From Lysobacterales bacterium (GTDB lineage Bacteria; Pseudomonadota; Gammaproteobacteria; Xanthomonadales; Rhodanobacteraceae): a stretch of DNA of 64,000 nt. The stretch spans positions 682,001-746,000 of the forward strand of contig JADJHN010000002.1 of NCBI GenBank assembly GCA_016707485.1, given 5' to 3'. Position 1 is the first letter of the stretch, and each line of letters begins with the position of its first letter. The notes beneath the pieces were generated by a model. That model searched no databases. It saw only the letters and a program-made list of their open reading frames with translations, and had not been told where the DNA came from. The position numbers and the translations under genes were made by a program. Positions 1 through 8,086 of the stretch are shown here, piece by piece.

Positions 1-884
1 CTCGCCGGATCAAGCTGTGCGTCCTGCAAGGCCGCGCGCAAGGCCGCGGACTGGCCTTGCGCATGCGGTGAGCCGATGTGGTGGGCATCGGAAGCGATGC
101 CGTAACCGGACAGCCGCGCATAGCAGTCCGCGCCGCGTTGCTCGAGATGGCTGCGGGACTCGAGCACGAAAAAAACTGCACCTTCGCTGAGCACCAGTCC
201 ACTGCGGTCGGCCGAGAAAGGTCGACAACTGCGCCCGACATCGACGGGATCGACCTCGGCCAGGGCACGCAAGCCACCCCACAAGGCCATGAAGGTTGGC
301 GTCAGCGCAGCTTCCGCGCCGCCGGCCACGGCAATGTCGAGGTAACCGTCGCGAATCGCCCTCGCCGCCTCGCCGATTGCCGCACCCGAAGACGAGCATG
401 CGCTGCTGTTGGTGATCACCGGACCGAGGATCTTGTGGCGAATCGAGATCAGTGCCGGCGCCGCATTGAGCATGCTCGCCATGATGGTGAACGGTCGCGA
501 GACTTCCGCATGCTCGACATGGAACTGGCGCACCCAGTCGTGCTCGGTCTTGACGCCGCCGGCGACCGATCCGTAATACAGGCCGGCACGCTGCGCGTGC
601 CCGGCGAATCCGGCAATCCCGGCATCGGTGATTGCCTGCGTCGCCGCGAGCATGGCGAGCTGGCTGCAGCGATCCAGATAGGGCAGTTCCAGCTTGGAAA
701 AGCGGCTGCTGAAATCCTCTTCGATGAGGCCGGCCGGCAAGGATCGGGACAGTTCCGGCGATTGCCAGAGGCGAATCCCGGAACGATTCGCCAGCAGGCT
801 GGCATGCAGCGCGGCCACGGATGAGCCGATCGGCGAGATCACGCCGATTCCGCTGATCAGCACATCGCTTTCACGGGGTTGCAT
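1..884 (-). CDS. beta-ketoacyl-ACP synthase (FabF-like), C-terminus cut by window edge
   Basis: This would catalyse decarboxylative condensation of an acyl chain with malonyl-ACP. About 294 codons are visible. The reading frame opens with MQPRESDVLISGIGVISPIG, typical of KAS-II N-termini, and carries a NSSACSSSGAA segment whose Cys matches the nucleophile, then a GGAEAALTP region. The start ATG at 884 lies one base after the ACP stop at 886, so translation is probably coupled and the two proteins likely work together. The catalytic His pair would lie beyond the window edge. It could belong to a secondary fatty-acid or aryl-polyene type cluster rather than housekeeping synthesis; that is inference. 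Confidence 0.85.
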   Translation of the reverse strand, partial: MQPRESDVLISGIGVISPIGSSVAALHASLLANRSGIRLWQSPELSRSLPAGLIEEDFSSRFSKLELPYLDRCSQLAMLAATQAITDAGIAGFAGHAQRAGLYYGSVAGGVKTEHDWVRQFHVEHAEVSRPFTIMASMLNAAPALISIRHKILGPVITNSSACSSSGAAIGEAARAIRDGYLDIAVAGGAEAALTPTFMALWGGLRALAEVDPVDVGRSCRPFSADRSGLVLSEGAVFFVLESRSHLEQRGADCYARLSGYGIASDAHHIGSPHAQGQSAALRAALQDAQLDPA

Positions 885-885
885 G

Positions 886-1140
886 TCAGTCAGTGGGGAT
901 GTTGCGTTCGATCAAGGCGGCGACATCTCCCAGACTGGCATCGCGCGGCAGGCTCATGTCGCTCAGCTTGATGGCGAGGCGATCCTCGAACTCGAGCATG
1001 ATGTCGAGCATCAGCATCGAATCGAGTCCGAGTTCCGACAGGCGCAAATGAGGCTTGGCGGATTCCAGCGGAATGTCAAAACGCTGGTGGAGAAACTCCT
1101 GCAGCATCGCGAAGATGCCCTCGCGGTCGAGCTTCGGCAT
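886..1140 (-). CDS. acyl carrier protein
   Basis: An 84-residue carrier protein that would carry acyl intermediates on 4'-phosphopantetheine. The attachment motif reads LGLDSMLMLD near residues 37-46, with Ser following Asp as in the DSL/DSM motif. The helix after it (EFEDRLAIKL) and the C-terminal VAALIERN fit the ACP fold. An AAGGAAG ribosome site sits eight bases before the ATG. It is followed after one base by the ketosynthase gene and preceded after 84 bp by a TPR-sulfotransferase on the same strand. The sequence differs from housekeeping AcpP, so it is probably a pathway-specific carrier. Confidence 0.88.
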   Translation of the reverse strand: MPKLDREGIFAMLQEFLHQRFDIPLESAKPHLRLSELGLDSMLMLDIMLEFEDRLAIKLSDMSLPRDASLGDVAALIERNIPTD

Positions 1141-1224
1141 GGTGCCGCTTCCTTTTGCAAGGGTGGAAGAATTGATGCGCCATGCTAGCGCAGGCCTCGC
1201 CAGGCTGCATGCGGCACGGCTTGC

Positions 1225-2868
1225 TCAGCGTTGTCCAGGAAACACCGCCAGCGTGTCGCCGGCAGCGCCCGCGACACCGGTCCACGCCTCGAGCTCGGGC
1301 AGGAACCCGCAGTAACGCTGCCAGCGACCGACGGATCGGGAATGCACATCCTGGCGTGCCTGCCAGACGCTGGCCGTGGAAATCGTGTCGGGCACATCGA
1401 ACAGCGTGGGTACCGCGTCGGCGGTGAATCCGAGGAATCGCCGCACCGCGCTGATGGTCGTTTCCGGATCGGCAACCAGGGCCTCGTAGTCCAGCTCGAA
1501 GATCGGCAGCGACAGCACTCGCCGCCAGTGCGCCATCAGTTCGGCTTCGCCGCGTGCGTATTCCCCGATCTCGCCGAAATCGTAGCTCCAGGCCATGTCC
1601 GCATGGGCAAAGTGCTGGCTCCAGATCGACAGTGCGGCATCGCGCGGGTCGCGCCGGCAGTGGATGATCCGTGCCATCGGCAGCATGCCGGCGATCAAGC
1701 CGAGATGACGGAAGTTGAGCGGGTTCTTGTCGATGGCAAAGCGTGTCGGCGGATCATCCTGGCGCAATTGCGCCAGATAGAAATTTCCTGCAGCGGTCAG
1801 GTTCGATGCCGGCACCCGGGGGCCAAGCTGGCGGGCCAGCGAGGCGATCCAGTTCAACTCGCCGCGGCCGCGGATCTGCGCATCGCGGCTGAGCAGGCGC
1901 TCGACGAGGGTGGTGCCGGAGCGCGGCAGGCCGACGATGAAGATGGGGATGGTCGGGCTCGATGCCGCCGAGCGCACGGCGACCGGTGCCTGCAGCTGCA
2001 CGGCGACAAACGCGCGCCAGGCCTGGCTGTCCCAGCGGTGGCCCTGGTGCCAGTCGGCATTGGCACGCTTGAGCATATCGACGGATTCGCCAAGGCGACC
2101 GAGATCATCAAGCGCCTTGCCCAGAGCAAATCCGATGGCAACGCGGGTGTCAGGGGCGAGATCGCCGCGCGCCGCGCCGGATTGCAGCAGGCGCAGGTCT
2201 TCGTCATCCGCATCGACAAAGCGATGTGTGTGCGCAAGGCGCAACCAGCTCGAAGCCTGCTCCGGGTCGACGGCGATGGCCGCGCGCAGGTGCGTGCGCG
2301 CCTCGTCGAAACGGCCAAACATCAAGGCGCACTCGCCGGCGTGGCGCAGCAGCAAGGGATCCTGCGGATGCGCCTCGAGCAGGGTCGGCAACACGCCGTC
2401 GGCCTCGGCATGGCGTGCGCATTCAAACAGGAACGAGACGATGCGCCGATCGCGCTCGAGACTGCGCGGCTCGTTTCGCCACAACGCCAGCATGACCTCG
2501 GCCAGCGCCTTCATGCGGCCCTGCTCACGCAGCAGGTGGGCCAGCGAAATGCTTGCGTTGGCGTGTGCCGGATCCAGCGCGATGGCCGTACGCAAGGCGT
2601 TCTCGGCAGCGCCAGGCTGGCCGCTCACGCGCAGGGCATTGCCATGCAGGTAGTGAAGTCTGGCCGCATCCGGGCGCTTCTGCACGGCCACTTCAAGCAA
2701 GGCGGCGGCGGCGGCCGGATCATCGCGCAGCAGCAACTCGGCGCCCATCAGCCATTCCGATTCGCCAGCTTCGGCACTGCGCAGGCGCTCGACCAGGGGC
2801 ATGGTGTTGTTCTCGGGCAACAAGCCGCCGAGGCGGCCAAGGGCCCATTCGAAGGGTGTCATGTTCAC
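1225..2868 (-). CDS. TPR-repeat sulfotransferase
   Basis: 547 residues. Residues about 35-290 form TPR-like helical repeats (for example AAENALRTAIALDPAHA near 87-103). Residues about 305-540 form a sulfotransferase domain with a complete PAPS 5'-phosphosulfate loop GLPRSGTT (313-320) and a 3'-phosphate motif CRRDPRDAALS (404-414). It would transfer sulfate from PAPS to an unknown acceptor; TPR fusions of this family are often compared with protein-tyrosine sulfotransferases. A GTG start at 2868 has AAGGA seven bases upstream, better placed than the ATG at 2862. It lies upstream of the ACP and ketosynthase on the same strand. Confidence 0.87.
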   Translation of the reverse strand: MNMTPFEWALGRLGGLLPENNTMPLVERLRSAEAGESEWLMGAELLLRDDPAAAAALLEVAVQKRPDAARLHYLHGNALRVSGQPGAAENALRTAIALDPAHANASISLAHLLREQGRMKALAEVMLALWRNEPRSLERDRRIVSFLFECARHAEADGVLPTLLEAHPQDPLLLRHAGECALMFGRFDEARTHLRAAIAVDPEQASSWLRLAHTHRFVDADDEDLRLLQSGAARGDLAPDTRVAIGFALGKALDDLGRLGESVDMLKRANADWHQGHRWDSQAWRAFVAVQLQAPVAVRSAASSPTIPIFIVGLPRSGTTLVERLLSRDAQIRGRGELNWIASLARQLGPRVPASNLTAAGNFYLAQLRQDDPPTRFAIDKNPLNFRHLGLIAGMLPMARIIHCRRDPRDAALSIWSQHFAHADMAWSYDFGEIGEYARGEAELMAHWRRVLSLPIFELDYEALVADPETTISAVRRFLGFTADAVPTLFDVPDTISTASVWQARQDVHSRSVGRWQRYCGFLPELEAWTGVAGAAGDTLAVFPGQR

Positions 2869-3105
2869 GCATCAATCCTTGCCGGCCCGGTTGCCGAATC
2901 AATCCGCCGCCCGGATCGAGTCCTGCATCTGCAATTCAATCAGGTGTGACGGCTTGCGATGGCGCCTGACCCGCTGCGCTTGACCGCAATCAGGGTGCGC
3001 AGCGGGCGGTCGATGATTCTCGCATGATCGCGTGCGGCCAGGCGTCGATGCCGCAGCCACGGGAATCTGTCTTATCCTTGCGCGCCGATTGTTGCGGAAA
3101 CACGC
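2869..3105. other. divergent intergenic region, sulfotransferase / uppP
   Basis: 237 bp separating the minus-strand sulfotransferase from plus-strand uppP. It must hold promoters for both, but I see no convincing -35/-10 pair and no hairpin with a T tract. Confidence 0.5.
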
Positions 3106-3894
3106 GTGCCTGATCTGATCAACGTCATCCTGCTTGGCATCATCGAAGGCATCACCGAGTTCCTGCCGATCTCGAGCACCGGACACCTGCTGATTGCCCA
3201 GCACTGGCTGGGGCAGCGCTCGGATGCCTTCAACATCGTCATCCAGGCCGGTGCCATTCTCGCGGTGACGCTGATCTACCGCAAACGCCTGTGGCAGCTC
3301 GCTGGCGGCTGGCGCGAGGCGGCCAATCGCGACTACCTGCTGAAACTCGTCGTTGCCTTTGCCATCACGGCCGGGCTGGGATTGATTGTCGCCAAGCTCG
3401 GCTTCCAGTTGCCCGACACGGTGAAACCGATTGCGCTGGCCTTGATTGTCGGCGGATTCTGGATACTTGCCGCCGAGTGGTTCAGCGCACGTCGCCCGCA
3501 AAGCGAGCGCATCACCTGGACGGTGGCCATCCTCGTCGGCATGGCACAGGTTGTCGCCGGGATCTTTCCCGGCACCTCGCGCTCGGCGGCAACCATCTTC
3601 ATCGCCATGCTCGCCGGCACCAACAATCGCGCCGCGGCGACCGAGTTCGCCTTTCTCGTCGGCATCCCGACCATGTTTGCGGCAAGCGCCTACGAGATCC
3701 TCAGGCATGGCCGGGACGGTGCCATGCAGGAGGACTGGCTGGGCGTCGGCGTCGGCTTCGTGGCGGCCACGATCACCGCCTTCATCGCCGTGAAATGGCT
3801 GCTCGGCTATATCCGCACGCACACCTTCAATGCCTTTGCCCTGTACCGGATCGCACTCGGCATCGGCCTGCTGCTGTGGGTGCCGGCAACCTGA
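3106..3894 (+). CDS. uppP: undecaprenyl-diphosphatase UppP (BacA)
   Basis: A 262-residue polytopic membrane enzyme that dephosphorylates undecaprenyl pyrophosphate so the lipid carrier can be reused in peptidoglycan and polysaccharide export. The N-terminal EGITEFLPISSTGHL motif and the later PGTSRSAATI motif (both diagnostic of the BacA family, carrying the catalytic Glu, Ser/His and Arg) are intact. Start is GTG at 3106, giving the N-terminus MPDLINVILLGIIEG. Length matches the family (about 265-275). It is a single gene, divergent from the sulfotransferase and convergent with the Asp hydroxylase gene 17 bp away. Confidence 0.96.
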   Translation: MPDLINVILLGIIEGITEFLPISSTGHLLIAQHWLGQRSDAFNIVIQAGAILAVTLIYRKRLWQLAGGWREAANRDYLLKLVVAFAITAGLGLIVAKLGFQLPDTVKPIALALIVGGFWILAAEWFSARRPQSERITWTVAILVGMAQVVAGIFPGTSRSAATIFIAMLAGTNNRAAATEFAFLVGIPTMFAASAYEILRHGRDGAMQEDWLGVGVGFVAATITAFIAVKWLLGYIRTHTFNAFALYRIALGIGLLLWVPAT

Positions 3895-3911
3895 GCCATG
3901 CCGCGGCACGG

Positions 3912-5240
3912 CTACGGCTCGCCGGTTTCCTGCATCGGTGCGCCGAGCATGGCTTCGCGGTTGAAGCCGCTGATCGCCAGCACGAGTTGCGAACAGGCGG
4001 CGACTTCGGCCTCGGTCATGTGCGGATTCCACACGTCGAACAGCAACACCACGCGCGTGTGGTCGCTGAAATTCCAGGCCTCGTGCAGGTAGGTGTCGTC
4101 GAAGGTGATGCAGCGGCCCTGCTGCCAGACATGATCCTCGCCGCCCACGCGCAGGGCGCCATTGCCCGGCACGATCAGCGGCAAGTGCGTGACCAGGCGC
4201 GTGTTGGTGACGCCGCGATGGGGGCGGATGTGCGAGCCGGCGGTGAGCTTGGAGAAGAGGCATTCCGGTGCATGCGCCGGCAGGCGCACCAGCGGCAGCC
4301 GATCCAGAGCCGCCGCGGTTTCCGGGCAACGCCGGCAGTTCTCCTCGAAGCGTTCGCCGTGGTCGTAGAAGAAATAGCCGTCCCACCTTGCCGGGCCGCG
4401 CGCGTTGCTCAGGTATTCCTCCATGTCCATCTCGGGGCGGGCCTTGAGGAAGGCGGCAAAGGCAGCCTCGTCATCGAGCACGGCATCCAGCTCGCGACGG
4501 ATTGCCGGGGCGCGGCTCTCGAACTCCTCGTACCAGGGAAACAGGGAACGCTCGAACCAGGGTTGCGAGGGAATGTCCGGGAAATACAGGAACGAAGGCT
4601 TCTGGCGGGGATCGGGATAGTCGGCGGGCAGGCTGCCCAGGTAGATCGCAAGCGCCTTTTCCACGCGGCTCAACGCCTGAGCACCGAAGCGCTCGCGCAA
4701 CGGCGCCAGCGCGTTGTCGTAGAAAGCACCGCGACCGGCATCGACGGTGTGCATGGCGTGTGTCACCAGCGGGCGCAACAGCGGTGCGGTGGTCGCGTTG
4801 TTGAGCCAGCGACCCTGGCGTTGCGCCGTGTTCAAGGCGCCGTAGTAGGCGCACAACGCGGTCTGCGTGCGACCCAGATCCTCGCAGGCGGCCGCGTAGA
4901 GCAGGCGCGCGACAAAAAAATTCGGATCCAGGCGCACCGCTTCGCGCAGCAGGTCGACCGCCGCTTCGTTGTTGCCGGCGGCGCGCAGGGCCGCGCCAAG
5001 ATTCTTGCAGGCATGCGCATCGGCGGGGCGCAGTCGCTGCGCGCGACCCAGCAGATCCAGCGCCGCGTCGAGGCGGCCCGCGGCAAACGCACTTTGGCCG
5101 AGTTGGGTGAGCGCCTCGAACGATTGCGGATCGGCGTCGAGCAGCGCGGCAAAGAGCGTGTCGGCGCGCGCCCGCTCACCGTCGCGCAGCGCGGTGCGGG
5201 CACTTTCCAGCAAATCGGCAGGCTTGGGCGAATGCATCAT
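3912..5240 (-). CDS. TPR protein with aspartyl/asparaginyl beta-hydroxylase domain
   Basis: 442 residues. Residues about 10-160 are TPR-like repeats; residues about 250-425 match the Asp/Asn beta-hydroxylase family, which is Fe(II)/2-oxoglutarate dependent. Both expected iron ligands are visible: His in GSHIRPHRG and His in DTYLHEAWN, with the downstream Arg of DHTRVVLLF suited to bind 2-oxoglutarate. The substrate is unknown; a protein side chain is a reasonable guess from the family. It is the last gene of a minus-strand operon (TPR-sulfotransferase, PEBP, this gene) with a 9-bp gap from the PEBP stop. Start ATG-ATG at 5240; no strong ribosome site. Confidence 0.87.
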   Translation of the reverse strand: MMHSPKPADLLESARTALRDGERARADTLFAALLDADPQSFEALTQLGQSAFAAGRLDAALDLLGRAQRLRPADAHACKNLGAALRAAGNNEAAVDLLREAVRLDPNFFVARLLYAAACEDLGRTQTALCAYYGALNTAQRQGRWLNNATTAPLLRPLVTHAMHTVDAGRGAFYDNALAPLRERFGAQALSRVEKALAIYLGSLPADYPDPRQKPSFLYFPDIPSQPWFERSLFPWYEEFESRAPAIRRELDAVLDDEAAFAAFLKARPEMDMEEYLSNARGPARWDGYFFYDHGERFEENCRRCPETAAALDRLPLVRLPAHAPECLFSKLTAGSHIRPHRGVTNTRLVTHLPLIVPGNGALRVGGEDHVWQQGRCITFDDTYLHEAWNFSDHTRVVLLFDVWNPHMTEAEVAACSQLVLAISGFNREAMLGAPMQETGEP

Positions 5241-5249
5241 CGATGCTGC

Positions 5250-5882
5250 TCAGCGCCGCAGCGACGCACTCAGGGTGTAGGTGCCAATCAGCTCGGCTTC
5301 AGCCAGCACGTGTCCTTGCATGGCCTTGCGCACGGCGTTGATGTCGAAGCGCCCTTCGAGACCGAGGCTGGCGACATCGAGGGCGGCGACGCGGAAATGG
5401 TAATGGTGCAGGCGTTCGTCGTTCCAGGGCGGGCACGGGCCGTCATAGCCGTAGTAGTCGCCGCGCATGCTCTCGTCACCGGCAAACCAGCCGGTATAGT
5501 CATTGATGCCCTGGCGCGATCCAGGCGGCCCGGAGACCTCCTGCTTGCCATGCGCGATCACGCCTTCGGCACAGGCACCGACGCCGAACTCGCGATATTC
5601 CGGCAAGATGTCGATCATCAGCCAGTGCACGAATTCGGTACGTGGCAGCGCAGCACGCACGCTGCGGCCGACCTGGTTGACGTCATCGCCGACACTTGGC
5701 GCATCGACATCGATACAGGTCAACACGAACGAACGTGTGCCCTCGGGAACATCGCTCCAGGTCAGGTGCGGATTGCGGTTGGCCGCAAACACGCACGGCT
5801 CGCCCTGCGGGCCGGGCTGGCCGAAGGCGAACTCCGCGGGAATCGGCTGCATGTCATGGAAACTCTTGCTGCGGATATGCAC
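5250..5882 (-). CDS. YbhB/YbcL-type PEBP family protein
   Basis: 210 residues of the phosphatidylethanolamine-binding protein/Raf-kinase-inhibitor family. Motifs include the DVDAPS segment (family DPDAP), EFVHWLMIDI, and a C-terminal HHYHFRVAALD strand. Bacterial members are small ligand-binding proteins of unclear role. The open frame extends upstream to 6185 inside the preceding gene, but a GTG at 5882 with GGAGG five bases upstream gives VHIRSKSF, the expected family N-terminus, so I use it. It sits 17 bp after the second TPR-sulfotransferase and 9 bp before the hydroxylase gene, in one operon. Confidence 0.88.
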   Translation of the reverse strand: MHIRSKSFHDMQPIPAEFAFGQPGPQGEPCVFAANRNPHLTWSDVPEGTRSFVLTCIDVDAPSVGDDVNQVGRSVRAALPRTEFVHWLMIDILPEYREFGVGACAEGVIAHGKQEVSGPPGSRQGINDYTGWFAGDESMRGDYYGYDGPCPPWNDERLHHYHFRVAALDVASLGLEGRFDINAVRKAMQGHVLAEAELIGTYTLSASLRR

Positions 5883-5899
5883 GGCAACCTCCGGTTGGA

Positions 5900-7978
5900 T
5901 CAGGCTTTCACGGGCAACTTGGCAAACGCTTCGGCAAGCACCTCGGCGTATTCCTGCCAATGGCCGTCGGCAAAACGGGTCGGCAGGCCGCCCGGACCCT
6001 GGTCGACCAGGGCAGTCAGCTTGCCGGGCTGCAGGGATTCGACGCCGACGAAGCGCGCCAGCTCGGCGCCGGCACCCGCCGGATCGGCGAGCACCTGTTC
6101 GGCATTGACGACCAGATGCGGCAGGCCACCTTCTTCGTCGATGAGGCGCAAGTGGGCCATGGCGCGATCCAGCCATTCGACGCAACTGTCGAAATCATTG
6201 AGTCCGGCGTACGGCAGCCAGCCGAACGCCAGCCAGCCAAGCAGGCAATCGCGAGCGTCGCGATCGACGAGGATGACCCTGGTACCGGGCATGAGACGCC
6301 GGGCGACCAGCAGGTACTGCGCATAGAAACGCGGGATCCAGTCGACCAGCGGCTTGTCCATGTCCATGCGCTCGCGCATCGAAGCCAGATAGCGCTCACG
6401 GTGCATCTCGATTTCGCTGGCCGAGATGTCATCGGCGGGATTGATGGTGGCGGCATCGAAGCAATCGTTGCGCGCGCCTTGCACGCGATCGCGCAGGACA
6501 TTCACGCCGGCCTGATCGGCGAGCAGGGCGGCAATGCGTTCGACGCCGCTGCCCGGGGCACCGACAAGCAGGATCGGCGCGTGCTGCCACGCCTCCCCCT
6601 GCGGCCGGGCGATGGCTGCCTGATAGTCGGCAGGCATCGATTCAAGTCTCGGCAAGGCGCCGGGCAGGCCGCTTTGCGCTTCGCGGAAGAAACGCACGGC
6701 GTCGCCATATTGGCGCTCGCGGTCACTCAACTGGCCGAGCAGATTCTTGCAGGCACGCGCCAGTTCCGCGTCGATGCGCGCCAGGTTGATCGTCGACAAC
6801 AATTCCCGTGCTGCCGCCGGATCGCCCTTGCGCAGGCGGGCGCGAGCACGCACCAGGGTCAGCTCAGGATTGTTCGCGGCCAGCACCACGCTCGCTTCGG
6901 CCAGCTTGGCGGCTTCGTCGAATTCGCCGTTGCGTTCGCGCGCGCGCACCAGTTCAAGCGCGACTTCGGCATTCTGCGGTTCCATCTCGTGCAGGCGCTG
7001 CCAGTCGGCCACGGCCTTGGCCGGATGTCCGCTGCTGGCCTGGATGCGCGCGCGCGTAGCCCGCCAGCGCGGCTGTTCGGGGAAATCGGCAATGCGCTGG
7101 TCGAGCAGGGCGAGCAATTCGCCGCTGCGACCCAGTTTGCCGAGTGACCACAACAAGGCCTCGAAGCCGGCTTCATGCTCGGGGCGCACGCGCAGCGCGC
7201 GCTCGTAGAAACCAACCGCGTCCTCGAGGCGACCTTGCATGCGGGCGACATCGCCAAGACCCAGCTCGTGGGCCAGTTCAAAGCCGGCAATGCCGCGCAG
7301 CGCCTGGAAATACGGTTCGGCTTCGGCAACGCGTTTGTCCTGGATCAGCAACTGGCCAAGTGCACCGCTGGCCTGCGGCATGCCCGGGCGCAGGCTCAGA
7401 GCCTTGCGCAGCGACTGCTCGGCAAACGCCAGCATGTTGCGCGCGGCGAACGCACGACCGAGGCCGAAGGCAATCGGCGCATCGTTGGGTGCCAGGTCGG
7501 CCGCCCGCGTGAAATATTTGACGCCGGTCTCGGCATCGCCCCGGTTCAGCGCCAGGGTGCCAAGCCCGTTCAAGGCCTGCGGGTCTTCCTCGACGCGCAA
7601 GGCGGTGCGGAAATGCTGGTCGGCCAGTTCCGGCTTGCCCTGCATCATGGCGATGTGGCCAATCGCGGTGTGCGCGCCGGCCAGGTTCGGATCGAGGGCG
7701 AGAGCCTTTTCGTAGGCAATGCGCGCAGCCTCGACATCGCCCTGCTCGAAGCGCACCGCGCCAAGCATGAGCAGCAGGTTGGCCTGCTCGGGTTGCTGTT
7801 CGTGGGCGGCGGCAATCAGCGTCGCGCTTTCGGCGAGATCGCCCAACGCACGGCGCACCACGGCCAGACCGCGCAGGGCCTCGGCATCGCCGGGATTGGC
7901 CGTGAGTGCCTCGCGATAGGCGGTTTCGGCATCGGCAAGACGGCCCTGGCGATGGTGTTCAATGGCTTCTCTGAGCAT
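5900..7978 (-). CDS. TPR protein with divergent sulfotransferase domain
   Basis: 692 residues. Roughly residues 1-420 are a long TPR array (repeats such as ADAETAYREALTANPGDAEA). A C-terminal sulfotransferase-like domain begins near 465, but the PAPS loop reads LVGAPGSGVER (about 471-481) instead of the PRSGTT seen in the paralogue at 1225-2868. The second motif reads DRDARDCLLG, with Gly where Ser is usual. It may bind PAPS weakly or be a non-catalytic partner. An alternative ATG at 8035 would add 19 residues rich in Arg and Pro; the start at 7978 begins directly at the first TPR helix. First gene of the operon with PEBP and hydroxylase. Confidence 0.83.
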   Translation of the reverse strand: MLREAIEHHRQGRLADAETAYREALTANPGDAEALRGLAVVRRALGDLAESATLIAAAHEQQPEQANLLLMLGAVRFEQGDVEAARIAYEKALALDPNLAGAHTAIGHIAMMQGKPELADQHFRTALRVEEDPQALNGLGTLALNRGDAETGVKYFTRAADLAPNDAPIAFGLGRAFAARNMLAFAEQSLRKALSLRPGMPQASGALGQLLIQDKRVAEAEPYFQALRGIAGFELAHELGLGDVARMQGRLEDAVGFYERALRVRPEHEAGFEALLWSLGKLGRSGELLALLDQRIADFPEQPRWRATRARIQASSGHPAKAVADWQRLHEMEPQNAEVALELVRARERNGEFDEAAKLAEASVVLAANNPELTLVRARARLRKGDPAAARELLSTINLARIDAELARACKNLLGQLSDRERQYGDAVRFFREAQSGLPGALPRLESMPADYQAAIARPQGEAWQHAPILLVGAPGSGVERIAALLADQAGVNVLRDRVQGARNDCFDAATINPADDISASEIEMHRERYLASMRERMDMDKPLVDWIPRFYAQYLLVARRLMPGTRVILVDRDARDCLLGWLAFGWLPYAGLNDFDSCVEWLDRAMAHLRLIDEEGGLPHLVVNAEQVLADPAGAGAELARFVGVESLQPGKLTALVDQGPGGLPTRFADGHWQEYAEVLAEAFAKLPVKA

Positions 7979-8086
7979 GTTTTCTGCGTCTGGTGGCGGC
8001 GCTCGCGCGCGAGGGAAACGCCCATTATGCCGCATGCGGGCGTGCTAGGCTTTTGCGCTTCATGCTGGCGGCGTAGCCGGGAATCA

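Noticed and set aside
5883..6185. N-terminal extension of the PEBP gene to 6185
   Set aside because: The extension lies inside the preceding sulfotransferase gene, is Arg-rich, and the GTG at 5882 has GGAGG five bases upstream.
3291..6326. A 1011-codon open frame on the plus strand overlapping uppP and antisense to the hydroxylase, PEBP and sulfotransferase genes
   Set aside because: Composition is Arg/Ala/His-rich as in GC-rich shadow frames, it has no recognisable domain, and it conflicts with four well-supported genes.
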